Of a stretch of DNA of 64,000 nt, positions 39,794-49,540 are shown piece after piece. How positions within the stretch are numbered: the first letter of the stretch is position 1; the number at the start of each line of letters is the position of its first letter. Below the pieces are notes generated by a model. It did not search any database and was not told where the DNA came from. It saw nothing but the letters and a program-made list of their open reading frames with translations. A program made the translations under genes and the position numbers. The DNA is from Effrenium voratum (lineage: Eukaryota; Sar; Dinophyceae; Suessiales; Symbiodiniaceae), in the NCBI GenBank assembly GCA_963377175.1, contig CAUJNA010001584.1:1-64000 (forward strand), given 5' to 3'.

Positions 39794-42340
39794 TCAACGC
39801 TGGTCAGATATGCCCGCAAGGCAGTCAACGGACCCCGAGTGTTCAATGTCCCCTGACAAAACTCCAAGTGCGAACGACCAAGCCTGGTCATTGCTCCAAA
39901 GAGGTCTCCTGAGCATGCGGATCTGCATAAACAAGGCACAAAGCAAAGGGTCGACCTCGGGGTCATGCAAGAACAGTGCTGTCTTACGATGCGCCCAATG
40001 ATGGGCATGACACAAAGCAGTACAGACCTGGTCTCGGAGATGCTGAAAATGCTTTCCACCAATGTAAGTGATTTCGGAACACGCCAGGGCAGCCTGAAGT
40101 ACACCAGCCTTGATCAAGCGGATTTTTTCCTTTATCTCGATCGGCAACAGCTCAATTTTTCGGAGACGAGGAATCGCGGCCTCAAACCTAGCAATCTGGA
40201 CAGCATTACGAGGGAGTTTGATATACGTCATGGGAGCTCCAAGACTCTTCCCATGCTGCTGCCTCTTCCATGCTACCCGAGGACGGTCATTTGACGGTAC
40301 ATTCACCGTCCATGTCCAAGATTTTTTGGCATCTATCTGGAGTGCGAGCTCATCCTGTAGCTGCAAAGTTTCCTGAATTGCTTTTTCAAAGAGAGGCCGG
40401 CAGTTGGATGTAAGATCAAGATTGTCAACAAACACCGTGGCGATGACTTTACCATGTCCGCCACCTCCATTCAACAACTTGATCCTATGCAGCCAAAAAG
40501 CGCCAAAAACCGCTGACGTGAGCACACTCAAGGGATCACCTTCCGGGACACCCGTTTGGGAAGTGAATCCCCGGGAGAGACTTCCTTGTACCCGCAAATG
40601 TCGATGCACTGAGTCAAGGAGACCCGTCCACACCTCAACAACAACAGGAGGGACCTTCACTGCAGTCAACACTTGGCGGACAAATCCACGAGGCAAAAAA
40701 TTGAAGAACTTTACTATGTCCATACTGGCTCCGTAAAGACTTCCCTGCAAAAAGGTGGGCATTCTCAATCAACACCTGGGTGCAGTAGTACGATTCCCAC
40801 GAGGCACGCCCTGGAAGTCCTCCCAAGACCCCGGGACGGCAGCAGTTGCGAGGTGAGCTTGCGACTCAAAGTGCGTGCAAAAATTCTGTAGCACAGTGGG
40901 GCAATAGTGATAGGACGGCAGTCCGTGATCTGGTCAGGCTCAAGAATTTTGGCCAAAAGTAACACTCTGGAAAGCATGGCACACGCAGTTTGTTGGCGAA
41001 AATGTCATTCCAAGCCGTTACAAAGAGGTCAAGAAGCTTCTCATCAAGGCATTTGAAATCACGCAAGCACCATCCATCAGATCCGACACTGGTATTAGAC
41101 CGAGTGCGAGCAAGGGTGATGCGCACCTCAGCGCTTGTGATGCACGGGTCCAAGTTCAACGGAAAACCACCTCCAAAATCGCCAACTTCAGGCAAATCAA
41201 GGTCACCAAGCCTGGCGGTAGGATTCCAGAACTGATCCCAGAAGCGAAAGAACTCTCTATGAATATCTTCCGGCTGAGTGAGCCATGTCTCAAGGCGAAT
41301 GTCAGCCCTGTTCAATTCTTGGCCCGGGTGAACCATAATGGTCCTACGGTCTTCAAGCAGCTCAAGGTTCTGGCCCTGACAGGTAACACGAGAAGGAGCA
41401 TACACAGGCTGCTGAAGCTGCAAAACCGGTTTACACTTGATGCGGCACCTCCGGGAAACCAGAGCAGGTTTTTCAAGCACCGTCGCCTGAGCAACTTCCG
41501 GCGTGAACTCATTCCGGATATGATGAAAAGCAAGTTTGCCTCCTTGGCCACTGAATGATTTCTGCAAACGCACTTTCCAATCCTGATGGCACGCACTCTT
41601 CTGCCTAGAGACCGCTTGCTTAGCAAAGATGTCAACTGCGGCAAAATGCTGTTGCAGCACCTCAAGTCCTTTTGCTGAAGACCAACCCGCATAAGACATC
41701 CCAAAACCACAGGCAGAATGCACTTGCCCCTGAATCGAAGTGATTTGCTCACCCAGGGCAACAGCGGGCTCCTCCCTACGATACTTATCCACACACCTAA
41801 TCAAGGCCTGCAATCTGCGGCATTGCCTGACAACTTGCTTGGCATGCACAGAGTGGATCTCATCTTCAACCTGATAATCAGACACTCTACCAGGCTTGAC
41901 TGACTTGAGAGGTTGAAGCACTTTAAGTGTAGGATGTTTACATCTACCCTCCTGAGACGACTTCATCTTCAGTGATGGCGGCTCTGCCTTCAACGCATGC
42001 TTCCAAGATCTTTCGCACACACGGCTTAGTGCAAGGAATGGGTCGCACCGGAAATTTGAGCTGGTCAGGAAAGCATCAATCCCTCCCTCCTGATTTTCCA
42101 GAACCTCCAACGCCAAAAACCAAGACCCCGTTTTCTTCAAGAAAACCCTCTGCTCCGGGGTCAGAAGTCTAGGCAGCTTCCAATCAACAGAACGACACAC
42201 GAGGGCATCCAGTTGAAATACCCCATACAAAGGGTGGTGCTGCGGGAAAGCATAATCGGCAATGGTACCTGCAGAAAACAAGGATCGAATCATGAAGGGA
42301 CACAAAAACATGATGTCATGGCGGACATCTTCCTGGTACG
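39794..42340 (-). pseudogene. LINE reverse transcriptase
   Basis: From 42340 the frame reads a pre-polymerase region and fingers (TRSNTSVGSDGWCLRDFKCL, to about 41010). After shifts it gives ILEPDQITDCRPITIAPLCY (40977-40850), motif A SMDIVKFFNFLPR (Asp), motif B QTGVPEGDPLSVLTSA, and motif C VIATVFVDNLDLTSNC, where the usual FADD/YADD is FVDN. The enzyme copies element RNA at a nicked target. The thumb (LPIEIKEKIRLIKAGVLQAA) follows. Frameshifts near 40990 and 40770 make this copy inactive. The N-terminal 100 codons of the open frame upstream of 42340 belong to an inserted fragment, not to the enzyme. Confidence 0.8.
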
Positions 42341-42344
42341 TTGA

Positions 42345-42737
42345 ACCCAAGGTCTGACCGTGGCCTCGGCCAGCTTCACAGTGGGAGGCTTCCAGCTGGA
42401 GGGCTACGCCATGACCCTGAGCGCCTTCGCCTGGAACATCGTGCGCACCTACACGCTGACGCCGGGGAGACGCTACTCCTTCGGCTGCCGGTACCGGCTG
42501 GGCACGGCCTCCAACTTGGTCATGTACGTCAGCGCGGCCGACAACGACTACGTGGGCGTCACCGGCACCTTCCTCGGCACGCCCTCGCAGGGCGTCTGGA
42601 GCACGGCGCGCCTGGACTTCTCGGTGCCGCCGGGCGGAATCGCGAAGCTGCACTTCGGAGCCTTCGGCGGGTCTATCCCCGGGCTGGTGCAGCAGTCGGC
42701 GGGCACGCTGGACCTGTACAGCACGCAGATCAGGGCT
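42345..42737 (+). pseudogene. Captured lectin-module fragment of the fibre-like family
   Basis: On the plus strand the frame is uninterrupted: SASFTVGGFQLEGYAMTLSA, then TPGRRYSFGCRYRLGTASNL, GVWSTARLDFSVPPGGIAKL, and GTLDLYSTQIRAV. It is the same module as the minus-strand copy at 710-1090, but without that copy's frameshifts. It has replaced the C-terminal part of the LINE endonuclease: LINE sequence stops after MGDINSDVHSVGALAP on one side and resumes near 42340 on the other. No introns are visible. Confidence 0.75.
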
Positions 42738-43213
42738 GTGCGGAGTGGTGCAAGGGCACCCACAGAATGCACGTCTGAGTTAATGTCTCCCATAATCATG
42801 GCCGGAGCCAACTCCACCGCAAGGGAGCACAGAGACTCCCGAAGAGCCTTGCGTTCCTGATCACGCTGTCTCCCCTGAACCCGGCATGGCGGTAAGTACA
42901 CCGTGATCACACAGATTTCCAAGCGACCGTGCTGCACAATCACCGAAAGAATCCTAGAAGTATCAATCATGCTCTGGGAAATAGCACGACGGTCTCTCCT
43001 GGAACCATGAGGCGATATCCAAGCAGCACTGGCATAGGTGGGTTTGTGAACCAAGTTAATGGCATGACGCAATCTCGGCTGGCAGGCCTTGCTTGGTATA
43101 TACTGCATTTTCTGTTTCGCAAAGAATCTGCTAGCGGCCAAGATGTCTTGCTGGGTGCTAGACGTCTCAGTGAGGCCCCAGTGACCTTCCGGCAACTCAA
43201 CAATGGCATCCAT
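42738..43213 (-). pseudogene. LINE endonuclease (EEP family), C terminus lost
   Basis: GHWGLTETSSTQQDI holds the metal-binding Glu, LEICVITVYLPPC is the core strand, and APAMIMGDINSD is the GDxN motif. The later SDH motif is missing because the fibre-family fragment replaces it. The enzyme would nick the genomic target. A frameshift near 43210 separates it from the preceding RIGEAANPGP segment. Confidence 0.7.
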
Positions 43214-43257
43214 ATACAGATTGAGTGTTCACTGTTCCAAAGATCGTTCCCTGCTGA

Positions 43258-43544
43258 TCACAAGGCCGGTCCTGGATTTGCAGCCTCCCCAATGCGATAC
43301 CCCCGCATGGGGTGGACCCCAAAACCTCTCTCAAGATCAGATACCCCGGAGATCTCAGGCACAGGGATTGTCCAAAGATAGACACACAGCATTTTTGCCA
43401 CGGTCTTACGCCTGCAAAAAACTGCACAACCATCCGAAAAGTATTGAAACCGCATATCCGATAGCCAATGCGCAAAAAGAAGCACACTTCCACAATGACC
43501 CAACGTAGGTACACACGTAAATGAAAGCACCAAACTGCAATCAC
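43258..43544 (-). other. RIGEAANPGP segment at the start of the LINE polyprotein
   Basis: The minus strand reads GVHPMRGYRIGEAANPGPAL, with NPGP at 43267-43278. This phrase marks the start of many dinoflagellate LINE polyproteins. The final NPGP is also the core of 2A-type ribosome-skipping peptides, though the preceding residues (GEAA) do not match the D-x-E-x consensus. Confidence 0.6.
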
Positions 43545-44497
43545 ATCTCATCATCTTCCATTGCCTCGCCACCCGTATGCTGTACCTTGGGCCGCTTGCC
43601 CTGAGACGAAGACTGGCCACCTGTCTTACTCGCATGGGTCCGAAAAAGAGATTCCATGGAGCGCGTCAATTGATCTGACTGTTGCTTCATAGCCGCATGC
43701 AGTGACTGATGGAAATCAACATGGCTTTGCTTCATGTCAGTGCGAAGCGAACTCAATTCCTTAGACGTCACATCGACATGAGTGGCAAGCTTTCCTTCCA
43801 ACGCTGTGAGATGCGCCTGCATGCGATCAATCTTGGTGTCCTGCTGCTGCAAAGCATTAGCCATAGGTGCAGGGGTTGGCCTCGTGGACGTGGCTGCAAC
43901 CGTCTGATCTTTGTTCCACCTGGCCCATGGGTCGCTCCTCTGAAGGGGATCATCATGAGGGCTATGGGATTGTGGCACCGAAGGCTTCCATGCACCTGCA
44001 ACAATAACATGAGGTTCCTTAGAGACCTCAACCAGGGGCTCGATGAGCACCGGAAGGCTGTTGAAAGACGATGCCAACTCAACCCGTTCAACTTCGCCCC
44101 CCACAAGCCACACTGCGTTGCGAAGCCTCTTCAGCACCTTGGCCTTCCAGCCAATCTTCACCAACCAGGATGTTACCGTCTCAACGTCCGCATTATCGGG
44201 AATACCCGTAAGACGCCGCTTGAAAACCACCCGAATGGCTGGAGGAATATCTTCACCCGGTCTCTTCTTCTGCCACACATCATTGAGAACTGCACCACTG
44301 AGTCGCAAACCGAAAGATCTCCTGTTGCGAATCAAACCCAAATGCTTGTATTCCATTGCCGTGGTCAATGCCAGAGATCGATCCTTCCCACACCAAAAGA
44401 CCCGAAGGTCATCAAACATCTCGGAAAGTTTCTCACCCTTACGGGAAGGCTTCGGCGAAAAGTAGATTGACGCTGCCGTGAAGCCGCTGAGCTTCAA
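43541..44497 (-). CDS. ORF1/Gag-like protein of the LINE
   Basis: 318 residues in one open frame. The N-terminal 150 residues look like a compact RNA-binding fold (AIRVVFKRRLTGIPDNADVE, WLVKIGWKAKVLKRLRNAVW). Then come SDPWARWNKD, a Pro-rich linker, a coiled coil of about 80 residues (KIDRMQAHLTALEGKLATHV ... TRSMESLFRTHASK) and a basic tail (SQGKRPKVQHTGG) ending EDDEM. This layout fits a LINE ORF1 chaperone that trimerises and binds element RNA. It may lack its true N terminus, as upstream frames in 44500-44970 are broken. Confidence 0.6.
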   Translation of the reverse strand: MKLSGFTAASIYFSPKPSRKGEKLSEMFDDLRVFWCGKDRSLALTTAMEYKHLGLIRNRRSFGLRLSGAVLNDVWQKKRPGEDIPPAIRVVFKRRLTGIPDNADVETVTSWLVKIGWKAKVLKRLRNAVWLVGGEVERVELASSFNSLPVLIEPLVEVSKEPHVIVAGAWKPSVPQSHSPHDDPLQRSDPWARWNKDQTVAATSTRPTPAPMANALQQQDTKIDRMQAHLTALEGKLATHVDVTSKELSSLRTDMKQSHVDFHQSLHAAMKQQSDQLTRSMESLFRTHASKTGGQSSSQGKRPKVQHTGGEAMEDDEM

Positions 44498-44822
44498 ATA
44501 GGACCAGACTTCGTCCCGTCCAACACGAATGAAAACATGAAACTCATCAGATGTCGCAGGTGAGGATGGCCTGGAATCACGACCGACCCCAGACGTCCTT
44601 AATCTGACTGCCAGGTGTATGCTTCAAGATCTCTTTAACCGGGCCGTCACAAGCTGCTCCCACTGAGCATCCGTCCACTCATCCCTATAGACAGTTGTAC
44701 TGAGCACTGCATCATCTGGCGTAGCGCTCCTTTGCCAAGGTGGAGCTCAATCTTAGCCTCCCCCAAATGAACCAACCACAGCCTCGCCAATGCTCTGCGC
44801 TCACCATCACTGACCGGGAAGG

Positions 44823-45173
44823 TTACCGCCTCTTCACTGAAAGGATCCGACACTCCAAGCGACAAAGAAAACTGTGCTCGTCCGGCATGATTGCACGCTT
44901 CCCATCCAGAATCGCCTGAAGCTCCTTGGGAATAACCAAGAAAAGGCCTGACACCGTAAGAGCCCATGTTCTGTGAATGACAGCATTGCTTCCGTCCTTG
45001 TTCTTGAAAATGCCATCAGGAAACGAAAGGTTCACCACGTCCATGTCGTCAAAGGATTGCTTAGAGGGCGCCTGCTTTGTCGCGGGTCGAGGCATCTTCG
45101 CAGTGGCCGGGAGCAACGACCGCAAGTCCACCTTCTTTTCATCACCCATTTTCAGAAGTGCCCCAAGTGGCAT
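44823..45173 (-). pseudogene. Linker frame between ubiquitin-like and Gag-like parts
   Basis: 116 residues (MPLGALLKMGDEKKVDLRSL ... NAVIHRTWALTVSGLFLVIP). It overlaps the end of the ubiquitin-like frame by 32 bases. Probably the start of the ORF1 protein, separated from it by frameshifts in 44500-44820 (another frame there reads FSLSLGVSDPFSEEAVTFPV). No domain recognised. Confidence 0.4.
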
Positions 45174-46570
45174 CCGGGTGTTGCATGACCTGAGACAGAA
45201 AAGTTTCTGGGACCACCTCCCTGAGATCCCGCATCATGGCTTGAGCTGCATTGGCATCAGCTCCCCTCCCAACCATGAGCCCAACCGCGCGGCCCAAACA
45301 CCGCAAATCTGTCCCTGGTTTTGTGTCACCTCCAGCGCCCCTTGCTCCTCCACGCAGCCTGAAAAAGAGCTGGAGCACTGATCCATCTGAAATGCCATGA
45401 TCGACCAACATCAGCAGATGCCTGGATTGAAATGTGAGCAATGCCTCCCCTGTGTCAGCCAGAATAACATCTGCAAGCCTAGACAACAAATCTTCAACAC
45501 ATGCATCGGTGGAGAGCCGAACGCACCTCGTAGCCCCGCCCGGAAGCTTGACAAATATCTGCATATACGTCTGAAAATGCACCGTGGCTGAAACCTCAGG
45601 TGATACTTGCACCCCGGAACCCGACGACCTGGCTTCGCCTGAATCAAGATTTTCGCGAGTAGCCTGAACCAACGGTTGCTCCAGATCAAGGATCCTGTCA
45701 TGCTGCAGGGCATCAACATGCAATCCACAATAAATCCCAATTCCTCTCAGGAAAGTCCGCAGCGATGACATGAAGCATTGGACCCCAACATGCTCTGGCA
45801 CACACACTGTCATGATCTGATGATCCTCACTCATGATAGTGACCAGCCTCGACGGAGGAGCCAAAGGGCTCGGGAATACATGGCCCCGAAAGCCAGGATC
45901 CTGTTCCCCAGGAGACTCATCATGCAGATGCACATGTTGATTCGCATGGTCGTCATGAGACTCGCCAGTGATAAGCTCAGTGCGCCACTCAAATCTTCGC
46001 ATCTGATTGCCAATGAAAACCTGGATAGATCCTCCAGAGCTGTCATTGTGGATCCTACAGGTTGCGTTGTCACTCAAATGAAAACGTCTGAGCTCTTCAC
46101 CAACATGATCTGGTACGACCAGATACCAGGGTGTAGTCTCAAAGGCTGGGAACACAAAAGTCTGGCTCTCAAATCTGCTCCGAATGATGGCATGGTCGGT
46201 TATCATGATCCTTGCTCGGGCAATGCAGCATCCACCCACCCGACACCTGAGTAAGTTTGCACTTGCTAGCTCGGAGGCGTTGCCGGCTGTGTTCAACCCA
46301 AACGGAGCGATGCGACATCCAATCAGGCCACAAACCGATCGCAGTAAGAACATGCTGAAGTGCAAAAATCGCGTGCAACTCAGCAATGCAATTTCCAACC
46401 ACATGCAAAGCCTCATGGGCATCATCTGGCAAGAACACCTGAAAAGTGACCCCTGAGCTCAAAATGGCTTCGGCGGCAGTAACAAACCTGTAATGTGGTT
46501 GATCTGATGAGCTTTCCATAGATCCCTCCCATGGACAGAGCGTTGAAATCCAAACAATGTTGCATCCCAT
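45142..46570 (-). pseudogene. LINE protein with a ubiquitin-like domain
   Basis: The main frame (46425-45142, 427 codons) is open; the 5' part is in another frame (46570 to about 46300: FVTAAEAILSSGVTFQVFLP). Residues from 45564 to 45346 form a 73-residue ubiquitin-like domain: it starts MQIFVKLPGG, has ALLTFQSRHLLM where ubiquitin has RLIFAGKQLE, and ends VLQLFFRLRGG. The upstream 280 residues include two further beta-rich repeats (TPWYLVVPDHVGEELRRFHL; IMTVCVPEHVGVQCFMSSLR). After RLRGG comes ARGAGGDTKPG and about 65 more residues. RLRGG followed by more chain is a potential cut site for host deubiquitinases; that is inference. Confidence 0.7.
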
Positions 46571-47872
46571 AGGAGGCCATCAAAACAGAGGCGGGCAACC
46601 TGTCTGATGGCTGGATGGTTCGGAACCGAGCAATATTGCTGGGTAGGTACATGGCCGGGTTTCGTCGCTCCTCAACTGGCAGCATCTCCCTAGATAGATA
46701 CACTGACAGAATTTCCGGTGTCAGGAAATGCTTCTGCACATATGCATGTGGGAGGGCCTCGCACCAAGTATCATCCTGATCCATGCCGACCTTCTGACAC
46801 GTTGGATGAGCCACTCTTGGTTCCAGGATACGTGGACCTTCTGATCTCACCAGGATGGCCAAAAAGCGTGGTTTGTCCACTGTAGAATAGCCTCCAAGAC
46901 TCACAATCTCATGCCACACGAGATCAAAACCCGCCCACTTGACTCTCGCCTTGAACTCATCAAAATATCTGGATTCTGAACATAGGCCAGGCACATTCTC
47001 GATGCATACTATCCAAGGGCGAAAAACCCTCATCTGGCCAAAAAGGAACTCAAACGGCCATGCATCCCTGTGATTCCACCCCTTGGCACCCCTGATGCGA
47101 GCAGACGTAAACGGTGGACAAGGAGGCGAGCGCAGCCAAACCGAAATACCCTGAAGGCGCATCCACACAAAAACAGGGGATTCCGACACACATGCCACGC
47201 AAGAGATATTCTTGTGCAAATCACTCCAAAAAGGCGGCAACTGTCCATGCACCTGGAGCGAAAGGTGGACTCGCTCATGAACTGCACAAACCCTGGCATC
47301 CCAATCCAATGAGAAGCACGTGCGTCACCCAAGGTCGAAAGAAAGCTAGTCCCCCTGGACCAACCACTGAAACCATCTGAGAAGATCTCCCCCAAGAGAA
47401 GCGGCTCCTTGCTCCCACTGCCAAGTGGGCAAATCTCCGTGAATGGACCACATACAGCTTTCGGGCCAAACTCGGTGGTCTCAATCAACAAGTTCCGAAC
47501 GAAAACATCGAGGTCATGATCCCATGCATACTTAGTGGCCACCGCGCACAAGTTCAGGCCTGTCAACGGCCCGCATGGATCCGGCAAAGGAACATTCATA
47601 GGAATACCATAGTCTCGAGGTGCACAGCCATGTGGACATCTGAAAACACCGTCTCTGCACTGAGATCCACGCAAATCAAAAAGCAAGCACGTGCTCTCTT
47701 CCATAAGCGTCTCAATACTGGCAAACAATGTCACCACCGGCAAACCTGCAGCACATGAAATGCATCCATCGCACTCGAAATCTTCCCGCCGAAAAGCGGG
47801 CATCGCCGCACAATACCGAAATATTGGGGAGATAGAGAAAATAGCGCAGTCCCAAAATATTGTACCCGTCAA
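46422..47872 (-). pseudogene. C5 DNA methyltransferase of the LINE, frameshifted
   Basis: The first frame (47872-47030) has a Cys-rich N terminus (CDGCISC, CRDGVFRCPHGC) and motif I LLLGEIFSDGFSGWSRGTSF. After a shift near 47300 the second frame (47309-46422) gives motif IV RSPPCPPFTSARIRG (catalytic Cys), motif VI CIENVPGLCSE (ENV), motif VIII-like KPRFLAILV, and SDRLPASVLMASYG and ALSMGGIYGKLI near the end. So all core motifs of the C5 family are present in order. Such domains in Symbiodinium retroelements are thought to methylate new copies. The frameshift shows this copy is inactive. Confidence 0.75.
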
Positions 47873-47898
47873 GTAGTCAACGAAAAAGGCCCAGTCTG

Positions 47899-48491
47899 CT
47901 ATCGAACTCCCATCAACCGCAAAACCCTACCCCGAGGAGGTCTTGAGCCGAGAGGGCTTAGCAACCTTGTTGGCCTCCCGAGGGAGATGATACTGAATGG
48001 CGCGGATTCGATGTGACACGAAGGTACGCAGATGGCTGAGCACCTGAACAATGTCCGACCGCTTGGAGCGCCCTCATAAATTGCAAATGCGGCAAAATAT
48101 CGCCCTGCACAACCAGCTGACCAGTTCCAAGGTTTCAGCGGAGGCAATGTGCGCAAGGGTGGCCCCGGAGCCCTGCGTCCAGGCCGCCCACGGCTTCAGC
48201 AACCAAGTTGTCACTGCAAGGGGGGATGGGAACAGCGCCCCAATCAACAGCGACCATGTTGTCGGCTCTTACCTGATACAGAACCCAGCCCGCACCTCCT
48301 GCAAGCCCATCACGCTGTCCTGAACCGTCAAACTGTAGAAGCCACGCAGGATCACTAGAGTTCCTCAAACCGCAACGAACCTGCCCCGCCAGGATGGCTT
48401 GGGTGGCCACAGCGCGTAGGTGAACCTCACCACAATGGCATTCTTCAACCCGAAGCTCAGCATTGGCAGTGCCCCACTCACACGGCATCAT
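47899..48491 (-). pseudogene. RNase H fragment of another retroelement
   Basis: The frame from 48491 reads PAWLLQFDGSGQRDGLAGGA and GWVLYQV (first Asp region), then DNLVAEAVGGLDAGLR (Glu). In another frame at about 48000-47940 it gives IRAIQYHLPREANKVAK, the final motif with conserved His, Arg, Glu and Asn. It differs in sequence from the RNase H at 38428-39467, so it comes from a second element whose end abuts the methyltransferase of the LINE. Confidence 0.55.
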
Positions 48492-48599
48492 GCTGCTGCA
48501 TCATCAGCTACCCCGCCGCCCTAAGAAGAGATTTTAAACTCCTCGCAAGTCAATTGCACTTGACTCCTTGCACTTGCAACTTGCACTTGACTCCTTGCT

Positions 48600-49482
48600 T
48601 GTTTCAAGGAGTCATTGCAAGCAGTCATTGCAAGGAGTCATTGCAAGGAGTCATTGCAAGGAGTCATGGCAAGGAGTCATTGCAAGGAGTCATGGCAAGG
48701 AGTCATTGCAAGGAGTCATTGCAAGGAGTCATTGCAAGGAGTCATTGCAAGGAGTCATTGCAAGGAGTCATTGCAAGGAGTCATGAGAGCCATTGCAAGT
48801 TGCAAGGAGCCAAGTGCATGGAGTCAAGTGCAAGTCGCAAGTGCACGGAGTTAAGTGCAAGTTGCAAGTGCAAGGGCCAAGTGCAAGGAGCCAAGTGCAA
48901 GGAGCCAAGTGCATGGAGTCAAGTGCAAGTTGCAAGTGCATGGAGTCAAGTGCAAGTTGCAAGTGCAAGGAGTCAAGTGCAAGTTGCAAGTGCAAGGAGT
49001 CAAGTGCAAGTTGCAAGTGCAAGGAGTCAAGTGCAAGTTGCAAGTGCAAGGAGTCAAGTGCAAGGTGCAATTTTTGCCCTCCTTGCAATGACTCCTTGCA
49101 ATGACTCCTTGCAATGACTCCTTGCAATGACTCCTTGCAATGACTCCTTGCAATGACTCCTTTGCAATGACTCCTTGCAATGACTCCTTGCAATGACTCC
49201 TTGCAATGACTCCTTGCAATGACTCCTTGCAATGACTCCTTGCAATGACTCCTTGCAATGACTCCTTGCAATGACTCCTTGCAATGACTCCTTGCAATGA
49301 CTCCTTGCAATGACTCCTTGCAATGACTCCTTGCAATGACTCCTTGCAATGACTCCTTGCAATGACTCCTTGCAATGACTCCTTGCAATGACTCCTTGCA
49401 ATGACTCCTTGCAATGACTCCTTGCAATGACTCCTTGCAATGACTCCTTGCAATGATTCCTTGCAATGACACCTTGTAATGA
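48600..49482. repeat. Inverted 13-bp minisatellite flanking a 27-bp array
   Basis: Left arm (about 48605-48784) repeats caaggagtcattg; the right arm (about 49078-49480) repeats its complement caatgactccttg about 30 times with few changes. Between them (48795-49065) is an array of a 27-bp unit made from the same words (aagtgcaaggag, tcaagtgcaagttgc). Because 13 is not a multiple of 3, all frames stay open with a 13-residue repeat (GVIARSHCKESLQ), which explains several false ORFs. Confidence 0.92.
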
Positions 49483-49540
49483 CTCTCATGAGAACAACTC
49501 AAGTGAACCCAGCGGAAGAACCCTTCGCCATGCTTTCGGG

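Larger units (their letters stand above)
37934..47872 (-). mobile_element. LINE retrotransposon with methyltransferase and ubiquitin-like domain, about 10 kb
   Basis: Minus-strand coding order: C5 DNA methyltransferase (47872-46422), ubiquitin-like domain protein (46570-45142), small linker ORF (45173-44823), ORF1/Gag-like protein (44497-43541), NPGP motif (43267-43278), endonuclease (43213-42740), reverse transcriptase (42340-39794), zinc knuckle (about 39480), RNase H (39467-38428) and a C-terminal region (38479-37934). Each part is recognisable but separated by frameshifts, so the copy is dead. Methyltransferase-bearing LINE and LTR elements are known from Symbiodinium; the ubiquitin-like part is the unfamiliar addition. 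Ends and target duplication were not identified. Confidence 0.75.

Noticed and set aside
42345..42653. First 100 codons of the long minus-strand frame 40866-42653 as part of the reverse transcriptase
   Set aside because: They are the antisense of the captured lectin-module fragment.
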